64,000 nucleotides of DNA from Serripes groenlandicus (GCA_031761405.1 JASEVX010000005.1:8990252-9054251), one strand, 5' to 3'. Counted from the stretch's first letter, positions 1 through 12,203 are shown. Numbers and translations: made by a program. The notes: generated by a model from the letters alone, not told the origin.

Positions 1-469
1 GTTTAAATCGTATGCTGAAGTTAAATGTGTTAGACGTGTTCAAGCTGAAGGCTCTTATCAGACTGATGTATCAAGGTCACGCCGGTTTGATCCGGTCCTC
101 TTGGTGGATTGTCGTCTGCTAGGAATCCGATAGCGTTACACACGAGCTGTTCTGAAAATGTACCATGTTCACAGATCTATCCTTCTAGCTTTGACTATCA
201 CAAAACAGACGAAGCAGACAGATACGCCACCATCTTTAATGAGCCGTTTAAGTTGCCGTCCTTATTTTAAAAAATAAGAAATTCCATCAGCACACGTTAG
301 GTGTCAGATATGAACAACAATAGCCGGACTTTACCCTTCATATTGTATTTATACCGTAGAACGTGTGTATATATCTATATTTTTTAGCAGATGACAAAAT
401 TACCTGTAATCTTTCAAGGAGTCAAAGATATATGTGATATTTTTAATACTAACGTATTCAGCCTTTAGT
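1..469. other. Unassigned DNA, no gene seen
   Basis: AT-rich sequence with stops in all frames. I recognise no exon, RNA gene or repeat here. Confidence 0.5.
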
Positions 470-1015
470 AAGTATTGCAGAGAACTATGACCTTGACCTT
501 GGTAATGTTGATGTTGAATGAAGGAAACCAATGTTTTGATAAACTTTCATGAAGAGTAAATGAAAATTGTAGGCTCTTAAGTCAAAGTTAACAAGGGTTA
601 AGTATTGAGGTTAAGTAACCTAACCAAGGTCAAGTTCAGCCAAATTATGACATTGACCTTGAACATTTTGACGTTGACTGATGTCCCAAGACCCATCAAT
701 ACATCTGACAAAGTTTCAGAAAAGTTGTAGGAGGGGTTGCTGAGATTTAACCAAGGTTAATTGACCTAACCAATGTCAAGTTGTGGCAAATTATGACCTT
801 GACCGTGATACATTTAACGTTGAACGATGATCCATGACGCAAAAATACATCTGGCAAAGTTTCAAAAGAATTCCAGAAGGGGTTGCTGAGATATAACCAA
901 GTGTTGGGTGTAAGTTATCTTACCAAGGTCAAGTTCTGCCAAAGTATGACCTTTTTGGAATGATGTCTCATGACCAAACAATACATCTGACAAAGTTTCA
1001 GAAAAGGGTTGCTGA
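470..1015. repeat. Degenerate ~150-bp tandem repeat, about 4 copies
   Basis: The phrases 'ccaaggtcaagtt' and 'tatgaccttgacc' recur near 485, 620, 768 and 920, with 'acatctgacaaagtttcag' between them. Copies are about 150 bp apart and clearly diverged, so this is an old array. It is followed at about 1085 by 'gcgagacaaaa', a motif that also ends the GC-rich repeat near 49160. Confidence 0.6.
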
Positions 1016-1204
1016 TATATAGTTATTTGTAAAAGTGGCAGCCGTCTTCGCCAGAAAAGTGACTGCTGTGTCTCACTCCACTAACGTGGGCGAGACAAAA
1101 AGAAGAGTATGTGGCCATGGCAGTTAAACACTGGAATTACTTACAGTAAGGATAATGTTTCTGACATGTTTTAAACGCTCGAAATTCAAGAATGTTTGGT
1201 GTAA

Positions 1205-1345
1205 TTCAGACATCGGTAGCGATGCAGGTTATCACTCCAGGCAGGGGTTGTGAGTTCGATACCTAGTTGGTCAACACTCTTTCCGACGCTTGGAAAAAGT
1301 CAATGTTACAACCGTCATTCTTCTACCGCCATTGGGTTAACAGTC
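1205..1345 (+). mobile_element. tRNA-derived SINE, 5' part
   Basis: A tRNA-like head is visible: box A-like 'ggtagcgatgcaggt' and box B-like 'gagttcgatacct' near 1252. It is followed by 'cactctttccgacg', a body phrase also seen in the intact minus-strand SINE at 30777-31070. The usual (ATCA)n tail is absent, so this copy is partial. Confidence 0.5.
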
Positions 1346-1368
1346 TTTCGATAAAGGAAAGCTTTAGA

Positions 1369-1397
1369 CATAGACACTATTAGTTATAGTGTCTATG
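1369..1397. other. Short perfect hairpin
   Basis: Arms catagacactat and atagtgtctatg are perfect 12-bp inverted repeats around a 5-nt loop. It lies directly downstream of the SINE fragment. Function unknown. Confidence 0.6.
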
Positions 1398-2045
1398 CCA
1401 CCGGTCCATAAAGCAATATACAATGACATACTAAAAGTGAAGAGATAGTGACAAACACTAAACACAATCCAATTAAAGAGATTAATTAATACTTCCTATA
1501 CACTACGTTAGGTTGCATTATGTTCACTGTTACAAACAAAAATATGTGTCTGAAATTGTCTAAGTTAAGTAGGGTCAATATTCAAGTCAAAATACATGAC
1601 AGGGTGATGTAACTTGTAAACATTTTCCTTCATTCTATTGTACAGGTGAACAAGTTTCCAAGTGTTAAATTGATAGCCTTGATAGATCGCATGTACAACT
1701 AACAAAGTTATAAAATTACAAAAATGAAGATACAAATAAAATCAGTAAAAATAATTCTAACATGTGACCCTGAAATTCGTTTGATATCTTGAAGGACTTT
1801 ATATATTAGATGTGTGTGCAAACTTTTAAATAATTCTAACAACAAATGAAGATTCTCAACAAATGCCAAATTCTCAAAATCCACTAAAAACATAACAAAT
1901 CATGTTTTAACCCCCACAATAAAGTCACACTTAATATCTACAGGAATCAATGGGAAGAAGGATATTAGATGCAACTATGATCCAAGTTTGAAAACCCTGG
2001 CACAAGTACTTGTTGAGAAAAAGCATAAACTTTAACGTTGAGCTA
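1398..2045. other. Unassigned AT-rich DNA
   Basis: No exon, RNA gene or clear repeat seen. A 61-codon minus-strand frame at 1708-1893 has no supporting splice or composition signal. Confidence 0.4.
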
Positions 2046-2136
2046 AACACAAATGTTTAACGCCGCCGACGTCGCCGCTGACAGAAAAGCAACACGTTAA
2101 TTGATCTCGCTTTCGCAACTTCGTCGCGGCGAGCAA
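2046..2136. repeat. GC-rich dispersed repeat, copy 1
   Basis: Contains 'acgccgccgacgtcgccg' and 'gctttcgcaacttcgtcgcg'. The same pair of phrases recurs in the same order at 49108-49166, so this is an interspersed element rather than a unique CpG feature. It abuts the start of the 40-bp satellite. Confidence 0.6.
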
Positions 2137-2189
2137 TACAATTACACAAGCACTTGTTGTTTAGTTTATGTTTATATATTTTATAATTG

Positions 2190-4800
2190 TTATGACCAGG
2201 GCTATATCGTCGGCCTATTGTTGTGAATTAATGTATCTGGGCTAGGGCTTCGGTCTTATGTTTTTAGATAGTGTCTCAAGGATTTAGCGTCGGTCTAATG
2301 TTTTCAGATAGTGTCTCAGGGATAGATTGTTGGTCTTATGTTGTTGTATAGTGTCTCAAGGCTATTTGTGTGTGTGTAATAGTGTGCGATAGTATCTCAT
2401 GGCTTCACCGTCGGTCTTATGTTGTGAGATAATGTCCAAGGACTATAGCGAGGGTCTAATCGTGTGGGATAGTGTCCCAGGACTACAGCGATTGTATGAT
2501 GTTGTGAGATAGTGTCTTAGGACTATAGCGACGGTCTAATCTAGTGATAGAGTGTCTTAGCGCTATGACGTCTGTATACTGTTGTTAGATAGTGTCTCAG
2601 GGCTAAGACGTCGGTGTTATGTTGTTAGATAGTGACTCAGAGCTAGGGTCTCGGGTTAATGTTGTTAGATAGTGACTCAGGGCTATATAGTCGGTATACT
2701 GTTGTTAGATAGGTTCTCAGGGCTAGGGCGTCGGCCAATTGTTCTTAGATAGTGACTCATGGCTAGGGCGTCCGTCTTATGTTGTTAGATAGTAACTCAG
2801 AGCTAGGAAGTCGGTCTTATGTTGTTAGATAGTAACTCAGAGCTAAGGCGTCGGTCTAATGTTGTTAGATAGTAACTCAGAGCTAAGGCGTCGGCCTGAT
2901 GTTGTTAGATAGTAACTCAGAGCTAAGGCGTCGGCCTGATTTTGTTAGATAGTAACTCAGAGCTAGGGCGTTGGTCTTATGTTGTTAGATAGTAAATCAG
3001 AGCTAGGAAGTCGGTCTTATGTTGTTAGATAGTAACTCAGAGCTAGGGCGTCGGTCTAATGTTGTTAGATAGTAACTCAGAGCTAAGGCGTCGGTTTAAT
3101 GATGTTAGATAGTAACTCAGAGCTAAGGCGTCGGTCTAATGTTGTTAGATAGTAACTCAGAGCTAAGGCGTTGGTATAATGTTGTTAGATAGTAACTCAG
3201 AGGTAAGGCGTCGGTCTAATGTTGTTAGATAGTAACTCAGAGCTAAGGCGTCGGTCTTATTTTGTTAGATAGTAACTCAGAGCTAAGGCGTCGGTCTTAT
3301 GTTGTTAGATAGTAACTCAGAGCTAGAGCGTCGGCCTAATGTTGTTAGATAGTAACTCAGAGCTAGGGCGTTGGTCTAATGTTGTTAGATAGTAACTCAG
3401 AGCTAGGAAGTCGGTCTTATGTTGTTAGATAGTAACTCAGAGCTAGGAAGTCGGTATTATGTTGTTAGATAGTAACTCAGAGCTAAGGCGTCGGTCTTAT
3501 GTTGTTAGATAGTAACTCAGAGCTGGGAAGTCGGTCTTAAGTTGTTAGATAGTAACTCAGAGCTAGGAAGTCGGTCTTATGTTGTTAGATAGTAACTCAG
3601 AGCTAAGGCGTCGGTCTAATGTTGTTAGATAGTAACTCAGAGCTAAGGCGTCGGTCTAATGTTGTTAGATAGTAACTCAGAGCTAAGGCGTTGGTATAAT
3701 GTTGTTAGATAGTAACTCAGAGCTAAGGCGTCGGTCTAATGTTGTTAGATAGTAACTCAGAGCTAAGGCGTCGGTCTTATTTTGTTAGATAGTAACTCAG
3801 AGCTAAGGCGTCGGTCTTATGTTGTTAGATAGTAACTCAGGGCTAGAGCGTCGGCCTAATGTTGTTAGATAGTAACTCAGAGCTAGGGCGTTGGTCTAAT
3901 GTTGTTAGATAGTAACTCAGAGCTAGGAAGTCGGTCTTATGTTGTTAGATAGTAACTCAGAGCTAGGAAGTCGGTATTATGTTGTTAGATAGTAACTCAG
4001 AGCTAAGGCGTCGGTCTTATGTTGTTAGATAGTAACTCAGAGCTGGGAAGTCGGTCTTAAGTTGTTAGATAGTAACTCAGAACTAGGAAGTCGGTCTTAT
4101 GTTTTTAGATAGTAACTCGGAGCTAAGGCGTCGGTCTTATGTTGTTAGATAGTAACTCAGAGCTAAGGCGTCGGTCTTATGTTGTTAGATAGTAACTCAG
4201 AGCTGGGAAGTCGGTCTTAAGTTGTTAGATAGTAACTCAGAACTAGGAAGTCGGTCTTATGTTTTTAGATAGTAACTCGGAGCTAAGGCGTCGGTCTTAT
4301 GTTGTTAGATAGTAACTCAGAGCTAAGGCGTCGGTCTTATGTTGTTATATAGTAACTCAGAGCTAGGGCGTTGGTCTTATGTTGTTAGAAAGTAACTCAG
4401 AGCTAAGGCGTCGGTCTTATGTTGTTAGATAGTAACTCAGAGCTAGGAAGTCGGTCTTATGTTGTTAGATAGTAACTCAGAGCTAAGGCGTCGGTCTAAT
4501 GTTGTTAGATAGTAACTCAGAGCTAAGCTGTTGGTCTAATGTTGTTAGATAGTAACTCAGAGCTAGGGCGTCGGCCTGGTGTTGTTAGATAGTAACTCAG
4601 AGCTAGGGCGTCGGCCTTATGTTGTTAGATAGTAACTCAGAGCTAAGGCGTCGGTCTAATGTTGTTAGATAGTAACTCAGAGCTAGGAAGTCCGTCTTAA
4701 GTTGTTAGATAGTAACTCAGAGCTAGAAAGTCGGTCTTATGTTGTTAGATAGTGACTCAGTGTTAAAACATCGGCACTATTTGGTAGAAAGTGTATTAGG
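2190..4800. repeat. 40-bp satellite, block A
   Basis: Unit consensus is close to 'gttgttagatagtaactcag' plus 'agctaaggcgtcggtctaat'. Variant units (aggaag, agggcg, ttggtataat, tcttaa) recur in a fixed order: the run from 3171 is copied 520 bp later from 3691, which is 13 units. A 4-unit run at about 4041 is copied 160 bp later. Confidence 0.95.
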
Positions 4801-4980
4801 GCTAGGAAGTCGGTCTACGTTCGTAGATAATGACTTAGAGCTAGGGCGTCGGTTTAATGTTGATAGTGGATTAGGACTATATCGTCGGTCTAATGTTGTT
4901 AGATAGTGTATCAGGGCTACATCGGCGGTATACTGTTGTTATATAGGTTATCAGGGCTAGGACGTCGCATTATGTTGTTA

Positions 4981-7950
4981 GATAATGTCTCAGGGATATA
5001 GCTTCGGTCTAATGTGGTGAGATAGTGTCTCAGGGCTATAGCTTCGGTCTAATGTGGTGAGATAGTGTCTCAGGGATATAGCTTCGGTCTAATGTGGTGA
5101 GATAGTGTCTCAGGGCTATAGCTTCGGTCTAATGTGGTGAGATAGTGTCTCAGGGCTATAGCGTCGGTCTAATGTGGTGAGATAGTGTCTCAGGGCTATA
5201 GCGTCGGTCTAATGTGGTGAGATAATGTCTCAGGGATATAGCTTCGGTCTAATGTGGTGAGATAGTGTCTCAGGGCTATAGCGTCGGTCTAATGTGGTGA
5301 GATAATGTCTCAGGGATATAGCTTCGGTCTAATGTGGTGAGATAGTGTCTCAGGGCTATAGCGTCGGTCTAATGTGGTGAGATAATGTCTCAGGGATAAA
5401 GCTTCGGTCTAATGTGGTGAGATAGTGTCTCAGGGCTATAGCGTCGGTCTAATGTGGTGAGATAATGTCTCAGGGATATAGCTTCGGTCTAATGTGTTGA
5501 GATAGTGTCTCAGGGCTATAGCGTCGGTCTAATGTGGTGAGATAGTGTCTCAGGGCTATAGCGTCGGTCTAATGTGGTGAGATAATGCCTCAGGGATATA
5601 GCTTCGGTCTAATGTGGTGAGATAGTGTCTCAGGGCTATAGCTTCGGTCTAATGTGGTGAGATAGTGTCTCAGGACCATAGCGTCCGACTAATGTTGTGA
5701 GATAGTGTCTCAGGTCCATAGCGTCGGTTTAATGTGGTGAGAAAGTGTCTAAGGGATATAGCGTCGGTCTAATGTGGTGAGATAGTGTCTAAGGGATATA
5801 GCGTCGGTCTAATGTTGTGAGATAGTGTCTAAGGGATATAGCGACGGTCTAATGTGGTGAGATAGTGTCTCAGGGCTATATCGTCGGTCTAATGTGGTGA
5901 GATAGTGTCTCAGGGCTATAGCTTCGGTCTAATGTGGTGAGATAGTGTCTCAGGGCTATAGCTTCGGTCTAATGTTGTGAGATAGTGTCTCAGGGATATA
6001 GCGTCGGTCTAATGTGGTGAGATAGTGTCTCAGGTCCATAGCGTCGCTCTAATGTTGTGAGATAGTGTCTCGGGTCCATAGCGTCGGTCTAATGTTGTGA
6101 GATAGTGTCTCAGGTCCATAGCGTCGGTTTAATGGGGTGAGATAGTGTCTAAGGGATATAGCGTCGGTCTAATGTGGTGAGATAGTGTCTCAGGGCTATA
6201 GCGTCGGTCTAATGTTGTGAGACAGTGTCTAAGGGATATAGCGACGGTCTAATGTGGTGAGATAGTGTCTCAGGGCTAGAGCGTCGGTCTAATGTGGTGA
6301 TATAGTGTCTAAGGGATATAGCGACGGTCTAATGTTGTGAGATAGTGTCTCAGGTCCATAGCTTCGGTCTAATGTTGTGAGATAGTGTCTCAGGGCTATA
6401 GCATCGGTCTAATGTTGTGAGATAGTGTCTCAGGGCTATATCGTCGGTATAATGTGGTGAAATAGTGTCTCAGGGCTATAACGTCGGTCTAATGTTGTGA
6501 GATAGTGTCTCAGGGCTATATCGTCGGTCTAATGTGGTGAAATAGTGTCTCAGGGCTATAGCGTCGGTCTAATGTGGTGAGATAGTGTCTCAGGGATATA
6601 GCGTCGGTCTAATGTGGTGAGATAGTGTCTCAGGGCTATAGCGTCGGTCTAATGTGGTGAGATAGTGTCTCAGGGCTATAGCTTCGGTCTAATGTGGTGA
6701 GATAGTGTCTCAGGGATATAGCTTCGGTTTAATGTGTTGAGATAGTGTCTCAGGGATATAGCGTCGGTCTAATGTTGTGAGATAGTGTCTCAGGGATATA
6801 GCGTCGGTCTAATGTGGTGAGATAGTGTCTCAGGGATATAGCGTCGGTCTAATGTTGTGAGATAGTGTCTCAGGGATATAGCGTCGGTCTAATGTGTTGA
6901 GATAGTGTCTAAGGGATATAGCGTCGGTCTTATGTTGTGAGATATTGTCTCAGGGATATAGCGTCCGTCTAATGTGTTAATATAGTGTCTCAGGGATATA
7001 GCGTCGGTCTAATGTTGTGAGATAGTGTTTCAGAGATATAGCGTCGGTCTTATGTGTTGAAATAGTGTCTCAGGAATATAGCGTCGGTCTAATGTTGTGA
7101 GATAGTGTCTCAGGGATATAGCGTCGGTCTAATGTGGTGAGATAGTGTCTCAGGGATATAGCGTCGGTCTAATGTGTTGAGATAGTGTCTCAGGTATATA
7201 GCGTCGGTCTAATGTGGTGAGATAGTGTCTCAGGGATATAGCGTCGGTCTAATGTGTTGAGATAGTGTCTCAGGGATATAGCGTCGGTCTAATGTGTTGA
7301 GATAGTGTCTCAGGGATATAGCGTCGGTCTTATGTGGTGAGATAGTGTCTCAGGGATATAGCGTCGGTCTAATGTGGTGAGATAGTGTCTCAGGGATACA
7401 GCGTCCGTCAAATGTTGTGAGATAGTGTCTCAGGGATATAGCGTCGGTCTAATGTGGTGAGATAGTGTCTCAGTACTAGAGCGTCGGTCTAATGTGTTGA
7501 GATAGTGTCTCAGGGATATAGCGTCGGTCTAATGTGGTGAGATAGTGTCTCAGGGACATAGCGTCGGTCTAATGTGTTGAGATAGTGTCTCAGGGATATA
7601 GCGTCGGTCTAATGTGTTGAGATAGTATCTCAGGGATATAGCGTCGGTCTAATGTGGTGAGATAGTGTCTCAGGGATATAGCGTCGGTCTAAAGTTGTGA
7701 GATAGTGTCTCAGGGATATAGCGTCGGTCTAATGTGTTGAGATAGTGTCTCAGGGATATAGCGTCGGTCTAATGTGGTGAGATAGTGTCTCAGGGATATA
7801 GCGTCGGTCTAAAGTTGTGAGATAGTGTCTCAGGGATATAGCGTCGGTCTAATGTGTTGAGATAGTGTCTCAGGGATATAGCATCGGTCTAATGTTGTGA
7901 GATAGTGTCTCAGCGCTATAGCGTCGGTCGTACATTGTAAGATAGTGTCT
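4981..7950. repeat. 40-bp satellite, block B
   Basis: Unit consensus is close to 'gatagtgtctcagggatata' plus 'gcgtcggtctaatgtggtga'. Between about 5180 and 5640 two variants alternate (gataatgtct...gcttcgg and gatagtgtct...gcgtcgg), forming an 80-bp dimeric higher-order repeat. Elsewhere the variants are mixed. Confidence 0.95.
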
Positions 7951-9738
7951 CAGGTCCATAGCGTCGGTCACGTGTTGTGATATAGTGTCACAGGTGTATA
8001 GCGTCGGTCACGTTTTGTGATATAGTGTCTCAGGTCTATAGCGTCGGTTACTTTGTGTGATATAGTGTCTCAGGTCTATAGCGTCGGTTTTTCTTTGTGA
8101 TATAGTGTCTCAGGTCTATAGCGTCGATCACTTTTTGTGATATAGTGTCTCAGGTATATATAGCGTCGGTTACTTGGTGTGATATAGTGTCGCAGGACTA
8201 GAGTTTCAATCACTTTGTGTGATATAGAGTCTCAGGTCTATAGCGTCGGTTACTTGGTGTGATATAGTGTCGCAGGGCTAGAGCTTCAGTCACTTTTTGT
8301 GATATAGTGTCTCAGGGCTAGAGCTTCAGTCACTTTTTCTGATATAGAGTCTCAGGTCTATAGCGTCGGTTACTTTTTGTGATATAGTGTCTCAGGTCTA
8401 GAGTCGGTTACTTTTTGTGATATAGCGTCTCATGGCTATAGCGTCGGTCACTTTTTGTGATATAGTGTCTCAGGTCTATAGCGTCGGTTACTTTTTGTGA
8501 TATAGAGTCTCAGGTCTATAGCGTCGGTTACTTTTTGTGATATAGTGTCTCAGGTCTAGAGTCGGTTACTTCTTGTGATATAGAGTCTCAGGGCTAGAGC
8601 TTCAGTCACTTTTTGTGATATAGTGTCTCAGGGCTAGAGCTTCAGTCACTTTTTGTGATATAGTGTCTCAGGTCTATAGCGTCGGTTACTTTTTGTGATA
8701 TAGTGTCTCAGGTCTAGAGTCGGTTACTTCTTGTGATATAGCGTCTCATGGCTATAGCGTCGGTCACTTTTTGTGATATAGTGTCTCAGGGCTAGAGCGT
8801 CGATCACTTTTTGTGATATAGTGTCTCAGCGCTATAGCGTCGGTCACTTTTTGTGATATAGTGTCTCAGGTCTATAGCGTCGGTTACTTTTTGTGATATA
8901 GAGTCTCAGGTCTAGAGCGTCGATCACTTTTTGTGATATAGAGTATCAGGTCTATAGCGTCGATCACTTTTTGTGATATAGAGTCTCAGGTCTAAAGCGT
9001 CGGTTACTGTTTGTGATATAGTGTCTCAGGTCTATAGCGTCGGTCACTTTTTGTGATATATTGTCTCAGGGCTAGAGAGTCGGTCACGTTTTTTGTGATA
9101 TAGAGTCTCAGGTCTATAGTGTCGGTCACTTCTTGTGATATAGTGTCTCAGGGCTATAGCGTCGGTCACTTTTTGTGATATAGTGTCTCAGGTCTAAAGC
9201 GTCGGTTACTTTTTGTGATATAGAGTCTCAGGTCTAGAGCGTCGATCACTTTTTGTGATATAGAGTATCAGGTCTATAGCGTCGATCACTTTTTGTGATA
9301 TAGAGTCTCAGGTCTAAAGCGTCGGTTACTGTTTGTGATATAGTGTCTCAGGTCTATAGCGTCGGTCACTTTTTGTGATATAGTGTCTCAGGGCTAGAGA
9401 GTCGGTCACGTTTTTTGTGATATAGAGTCTCAGGTCTATAGTGTCGGTCACTTCTTGTGATATAGTGTCTTAGGTCTATAACGTCGGTCACTTTTTGTGA
9501 TAAAGTGTCTCAGGCTAGAGCGTCGATCACTTTTTGTGATATAGAGTCTGAGGTCTATAGCGATGGTCACTTTTTGTGATATAGTGTCTCAGGGCTAGAG
9601 CGTCGGTATTATGTTGTGATATAGTGTCTCAGGGCTATAGCGTCGGCCTTATATGGTGAGATAGTGTCTCAGGGCTAGAACGTCGGTCTAGTGTTGTTCA
9701 ATTGTGTCTAAGGGCTGGAGCGTCGGCCTTATTTTGCA
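7951..9738. repeat. 40-bp satellite, block C
   Basis: Unit consensus is close to 'tatagtgtctcaggtctata' plus 'gcgtcggttactttttgtga'. Occasional 36-42 bp units break the register. A segment around 8870-9150 is repeated about 322 bp later, carrying the same rare 'cggttactgt' and 'cacgttttttgtg' variants. The last units decay into unique sequence at about 9735. Confidence 0.93.
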
Positions 9739-10408
9739 TTGGTTCCTGGTTCTGTTCCCAATGAACCATCAATGTTGAGTATATCAGTGAAGAATAAATA
9801 CAGAGTTAATATATAGAAGTAATAAGAACGCGCAAAATATATTAATTTAAACATAAATAAATCCAGAATAACAATGAGGACTGTTGTTGTAAATTCAAAT
9901 AATACGAAACTCAAATGAACACACCCAGACGTGCGATGATAATAAACAATATTAATGCCTAAATTCAGCCTGTTTACACATGTTTACACTCATCCATGCA
10001 TGTAGCGGACGTGGCTTTGTTTTTGTAAACAGATACGTCAAGAGAAGGAAAGTTTGTAGGTAGTAAGTCCATGAATCATTCTTTCGTATACAGCGTTTTT
10101 CACTATTCTAGGAAGTCAATACCAGGAAAGTCATGTAAAATGTACATGATTCACAGGTAGCAGTAAACATAATGTACTAACACATAGGGAATCCTTGTGG
10201 AAAATGAAGACTTTATAATTTTAACAATTGTTTTAAATTCCTTTTGTCACAGAATTTGGACAATGGGGATGTAAGTTATTTACGATCAGTTAACCCTTTT
10301 CTGATACAAACGGATTATTTTTCCGTTTCCTCATCAAACGCATTTCAAAACATTAAAAGAAAGATACGAAGTAACTCTGACTGTTCTCTCAATCAATTTT
10401 TAACAAAG
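9739..10408. other. Unassigned AT-rich DNA
   Basis: No exon with convincing splice borders or known family is seen. The open frame beginning at 10244 runs into the 185-bp duplication and has no coding signature. Confidence 0.4.
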
Positions 10409-10778
10409 GATTGTTATTGTTCTCTTTATATCAATGTGTATTCATCAAAATGTGCACTACTTGTATTCACCTGGTTCCAATTTAAAAAATACATTTTCAT
10501 AATGTTGGTGGAGCCAGGCAATCAAACGTCTTGAACAATGAAGCAGTAGATCAGCAGGGACCCACGTACAGTCTCCCAGTAAGGAAAAGAGAAGATTGTT
10601 ATTGTTCTCTTTATATAAATGTGTATTTGTCAAAATGTGCACTACTTGTATTCACCGGGTTCCAATTTAAAACATAAATGTGCTTAATGTTGGTGGAGCC
10701 AGGCAATTAAACGTCTTGAACATTGAAGCAGCAAATCAGCAGGGGCACACGTACAGTCTCCCAGTAAGGAAAAGACTC
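10409..10778. repeat. Two-copy 185-bp tandem duplication
   Basis: Copy 1 starts near 10409 and copy 2 near 10594. Both contain 'ttgttattgttctcttta', 'gtgcactacttgtattcacc', 'tggtggagccaggcaat' and 'acgtacagtctcccagtaag'. Differences are a handful of substitutions and small indels. Confidence 0.85.
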
Positions 10779-10965
10779 GTAAATATTCTTATATTATCAA
10801 AAACTAGAAATTCAGCCGTAGTTGATTTGGTTCTATGAATTTTTATGTTTTGTCTCAATACCCCTTTCTGTCTGCCGGGACTCATTATGCAAATTGTAAA
10901 TACTTTCTACATCCAGACGCACCTTGTCACGCCAACAGTCACGACTTTTTAAAACACTTTTGCAA

Positions 10966-11043
10966 ATCTAGGTATCAACTAAAGAGAGCAAATCTAGGTA
11001 GCGATCAAAGAGAGCAAATCTAGATAGCAATCAAAGATAGCAA
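10966..11043. repeat. ~24-bp short tandem repeat
   Basis: 'gcaaatctaggta' followed by 'tcaaagagagca' occurs about three times with changes (ggtatcaac, ggtagcgatc, gatagcaatc). Confidence 0.7.
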
Positions 11044-11213
11044 TTACTTTTGTCGCAATGTTGTCAACTATATTTAAAAAAAATACTACTTTTTGATTAT
11101 AAAGAATTAGCATATCTGGGCCTAGACATTTTTAAAATCTCCTGCTGCGTGATGGTTATATGAGTGAAAGGTTAAACATTACGCTCAATCCCCCACGTAT
11201 CCTGGTAAAACAG

Positions 11214-11220
11214 TATATAA
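11214..11220 (+). promoter_or_regulatory. TATA box of the secreted-peptide gene
   Basis: 'tatataa' stands 24 bp before a TCAGT initiator-like motif whose A is at 11238. A consensus splice donor (cag|gtaaga) follows 38 bp after that. Core promoter by position only; not tested. Confidence 0.5.
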
Positions 11221-11237
11221 GAAGAATGAATACTCTC

Positions 11238-11275
11238 AGTGTTGTTTTATAATTAACGTTGCTTAATTACAACAG
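11238..11275 (+). other. Leader (5' UTR) exon of the secreted-peptide gene
   Basis: A short AT-rich exon between the initiator-like TCAGT and the donor 'cag|gtaaga' at 11276. It has no ATG in a useful frame, so it would be non-coding. The next acceptor is 'atttctag' ending at 12142, giving an intron of 867 bp that holds one foldback MITE. Confidence 0.45.
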
Positions 11276-11568
11276 GTAAGAGCTATTTTTAACTCTCTAA
11301 TATGTGATATTTTAGACTGTGTCGATAAACAGAAACCTAAGGAAAATGCTCGACACTCTAAGTTTAACCAGACAATAATTTAACTGACAGAGATGTAAGC
11401 ATTATGCAGCAGACGGCTTTTGATAACATTGTTGGAAAAGAAGAAACCGATCTAAATGAACATATTTTCTTTTTTTCACACTTATTTCAAATCGGTTTCA
11501 GACAGATCAAATATATAAGAATGTTACTTTGATTTGTTCACAAAAAATAAATCGACTACACTTGAAAT

Positions 11569-11829
11569 GAGCCGCTCCTCGAGAAAACCAACATTGTGAC
11601 TTCTGCGTAAAGTATCGACTCGGATCAGCCTAAGAATACCATGCAGGCTAATCCGGGCAGACACGTTTCGCCTCCTGCGGATTTTCTGTTTCAGGAATTA
11701 TTACTCTATACCTTTATCCCCCAGAGACGGAACGTTTCGACCCGGATTAGTATACGCGAACTGTGCAGGCTGATCTGGGTCGATACATTACGCAGAGTCC
11801 ATATTGTTGATTTTCTCGTTGAACGGCTA
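11569..11829. mobile_element. Foldback MITE, family M1 copy A
   Basis: Starts 'gagccgctcctcgagaaaac' and ends with its near complement ('gttgattttctcgttgaacggct'-like). Internal parts ('cggatcagcctaag' and 'gctgatctgggtcg') are also inverted, so most of it can fold. It is flanked by a 4-bp duplication, aaat at 11565 and 11830. It lies in intron 1 of the peptide gene. An open frame at 11641-11835 is internal to it. Confidence 0.85.
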
Positions 11830-12203
11830 AAATAGTGATTATAGTTTACAATGTTTACAACAACGAAGTAGAAATTGATCCTTAAAGTTAAGATAACATC
11901 TTAATCATGTTACTTAGGGTAACATGCACGACTTTGAAATTGTGTAGTTTGAAATATGGACAATTTAAATAAATAAACGCATATATTTCCCCCTCGACAA
12001 CTTATAAGTCAAATATGTATACTGTGTTACTACCTTGAGATTGCCGTAGTATCTGTTCCGTCTGGCAAAATGCTCGTATACATGTAACTTATCTTCTTTT
12101 CTCTACGATCAAATGTCAGACTGTTTTCTGTTATATTTCTAGGGTTTATTCAGAGCTCACAAGAATATCTTTTGTAAAAACGTATTCTCTACTCTGCTAG
12201 AAC

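Larger units (their letters stand above)
2190..9738. repeat. 40-bp satellite array, ~7.5 kb, ~188 units
   Basis: The period is 40 bp throughout, with a shared core like 'tctcagggctatagcgtcgg'. Three blocks with different consensus follow one another in one register: 2190-4800, 4981-7950 and 7951-9738. The edges are more degenerate than the interior, as expected if unequal exchange homogenises the middle. Forty is not a multiple of three and there is no long open frame, so it is non-coding. No unique spacers exist between units, so it is not a CRISPR-like array. Confidence 0.97.

Noticed and set aside
2190..9738. CRISPR-like array
   Set aside because: Units are contiguous with no unique spacers, and the host is a eukaryote; this is a satellite.
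11641..11835. 64-codon ORF (and similar frames at 40819, 42103, 45353, 60545)
   Set aside because: All are internal to M1 MITE copies and recur only because the MITE recurs.
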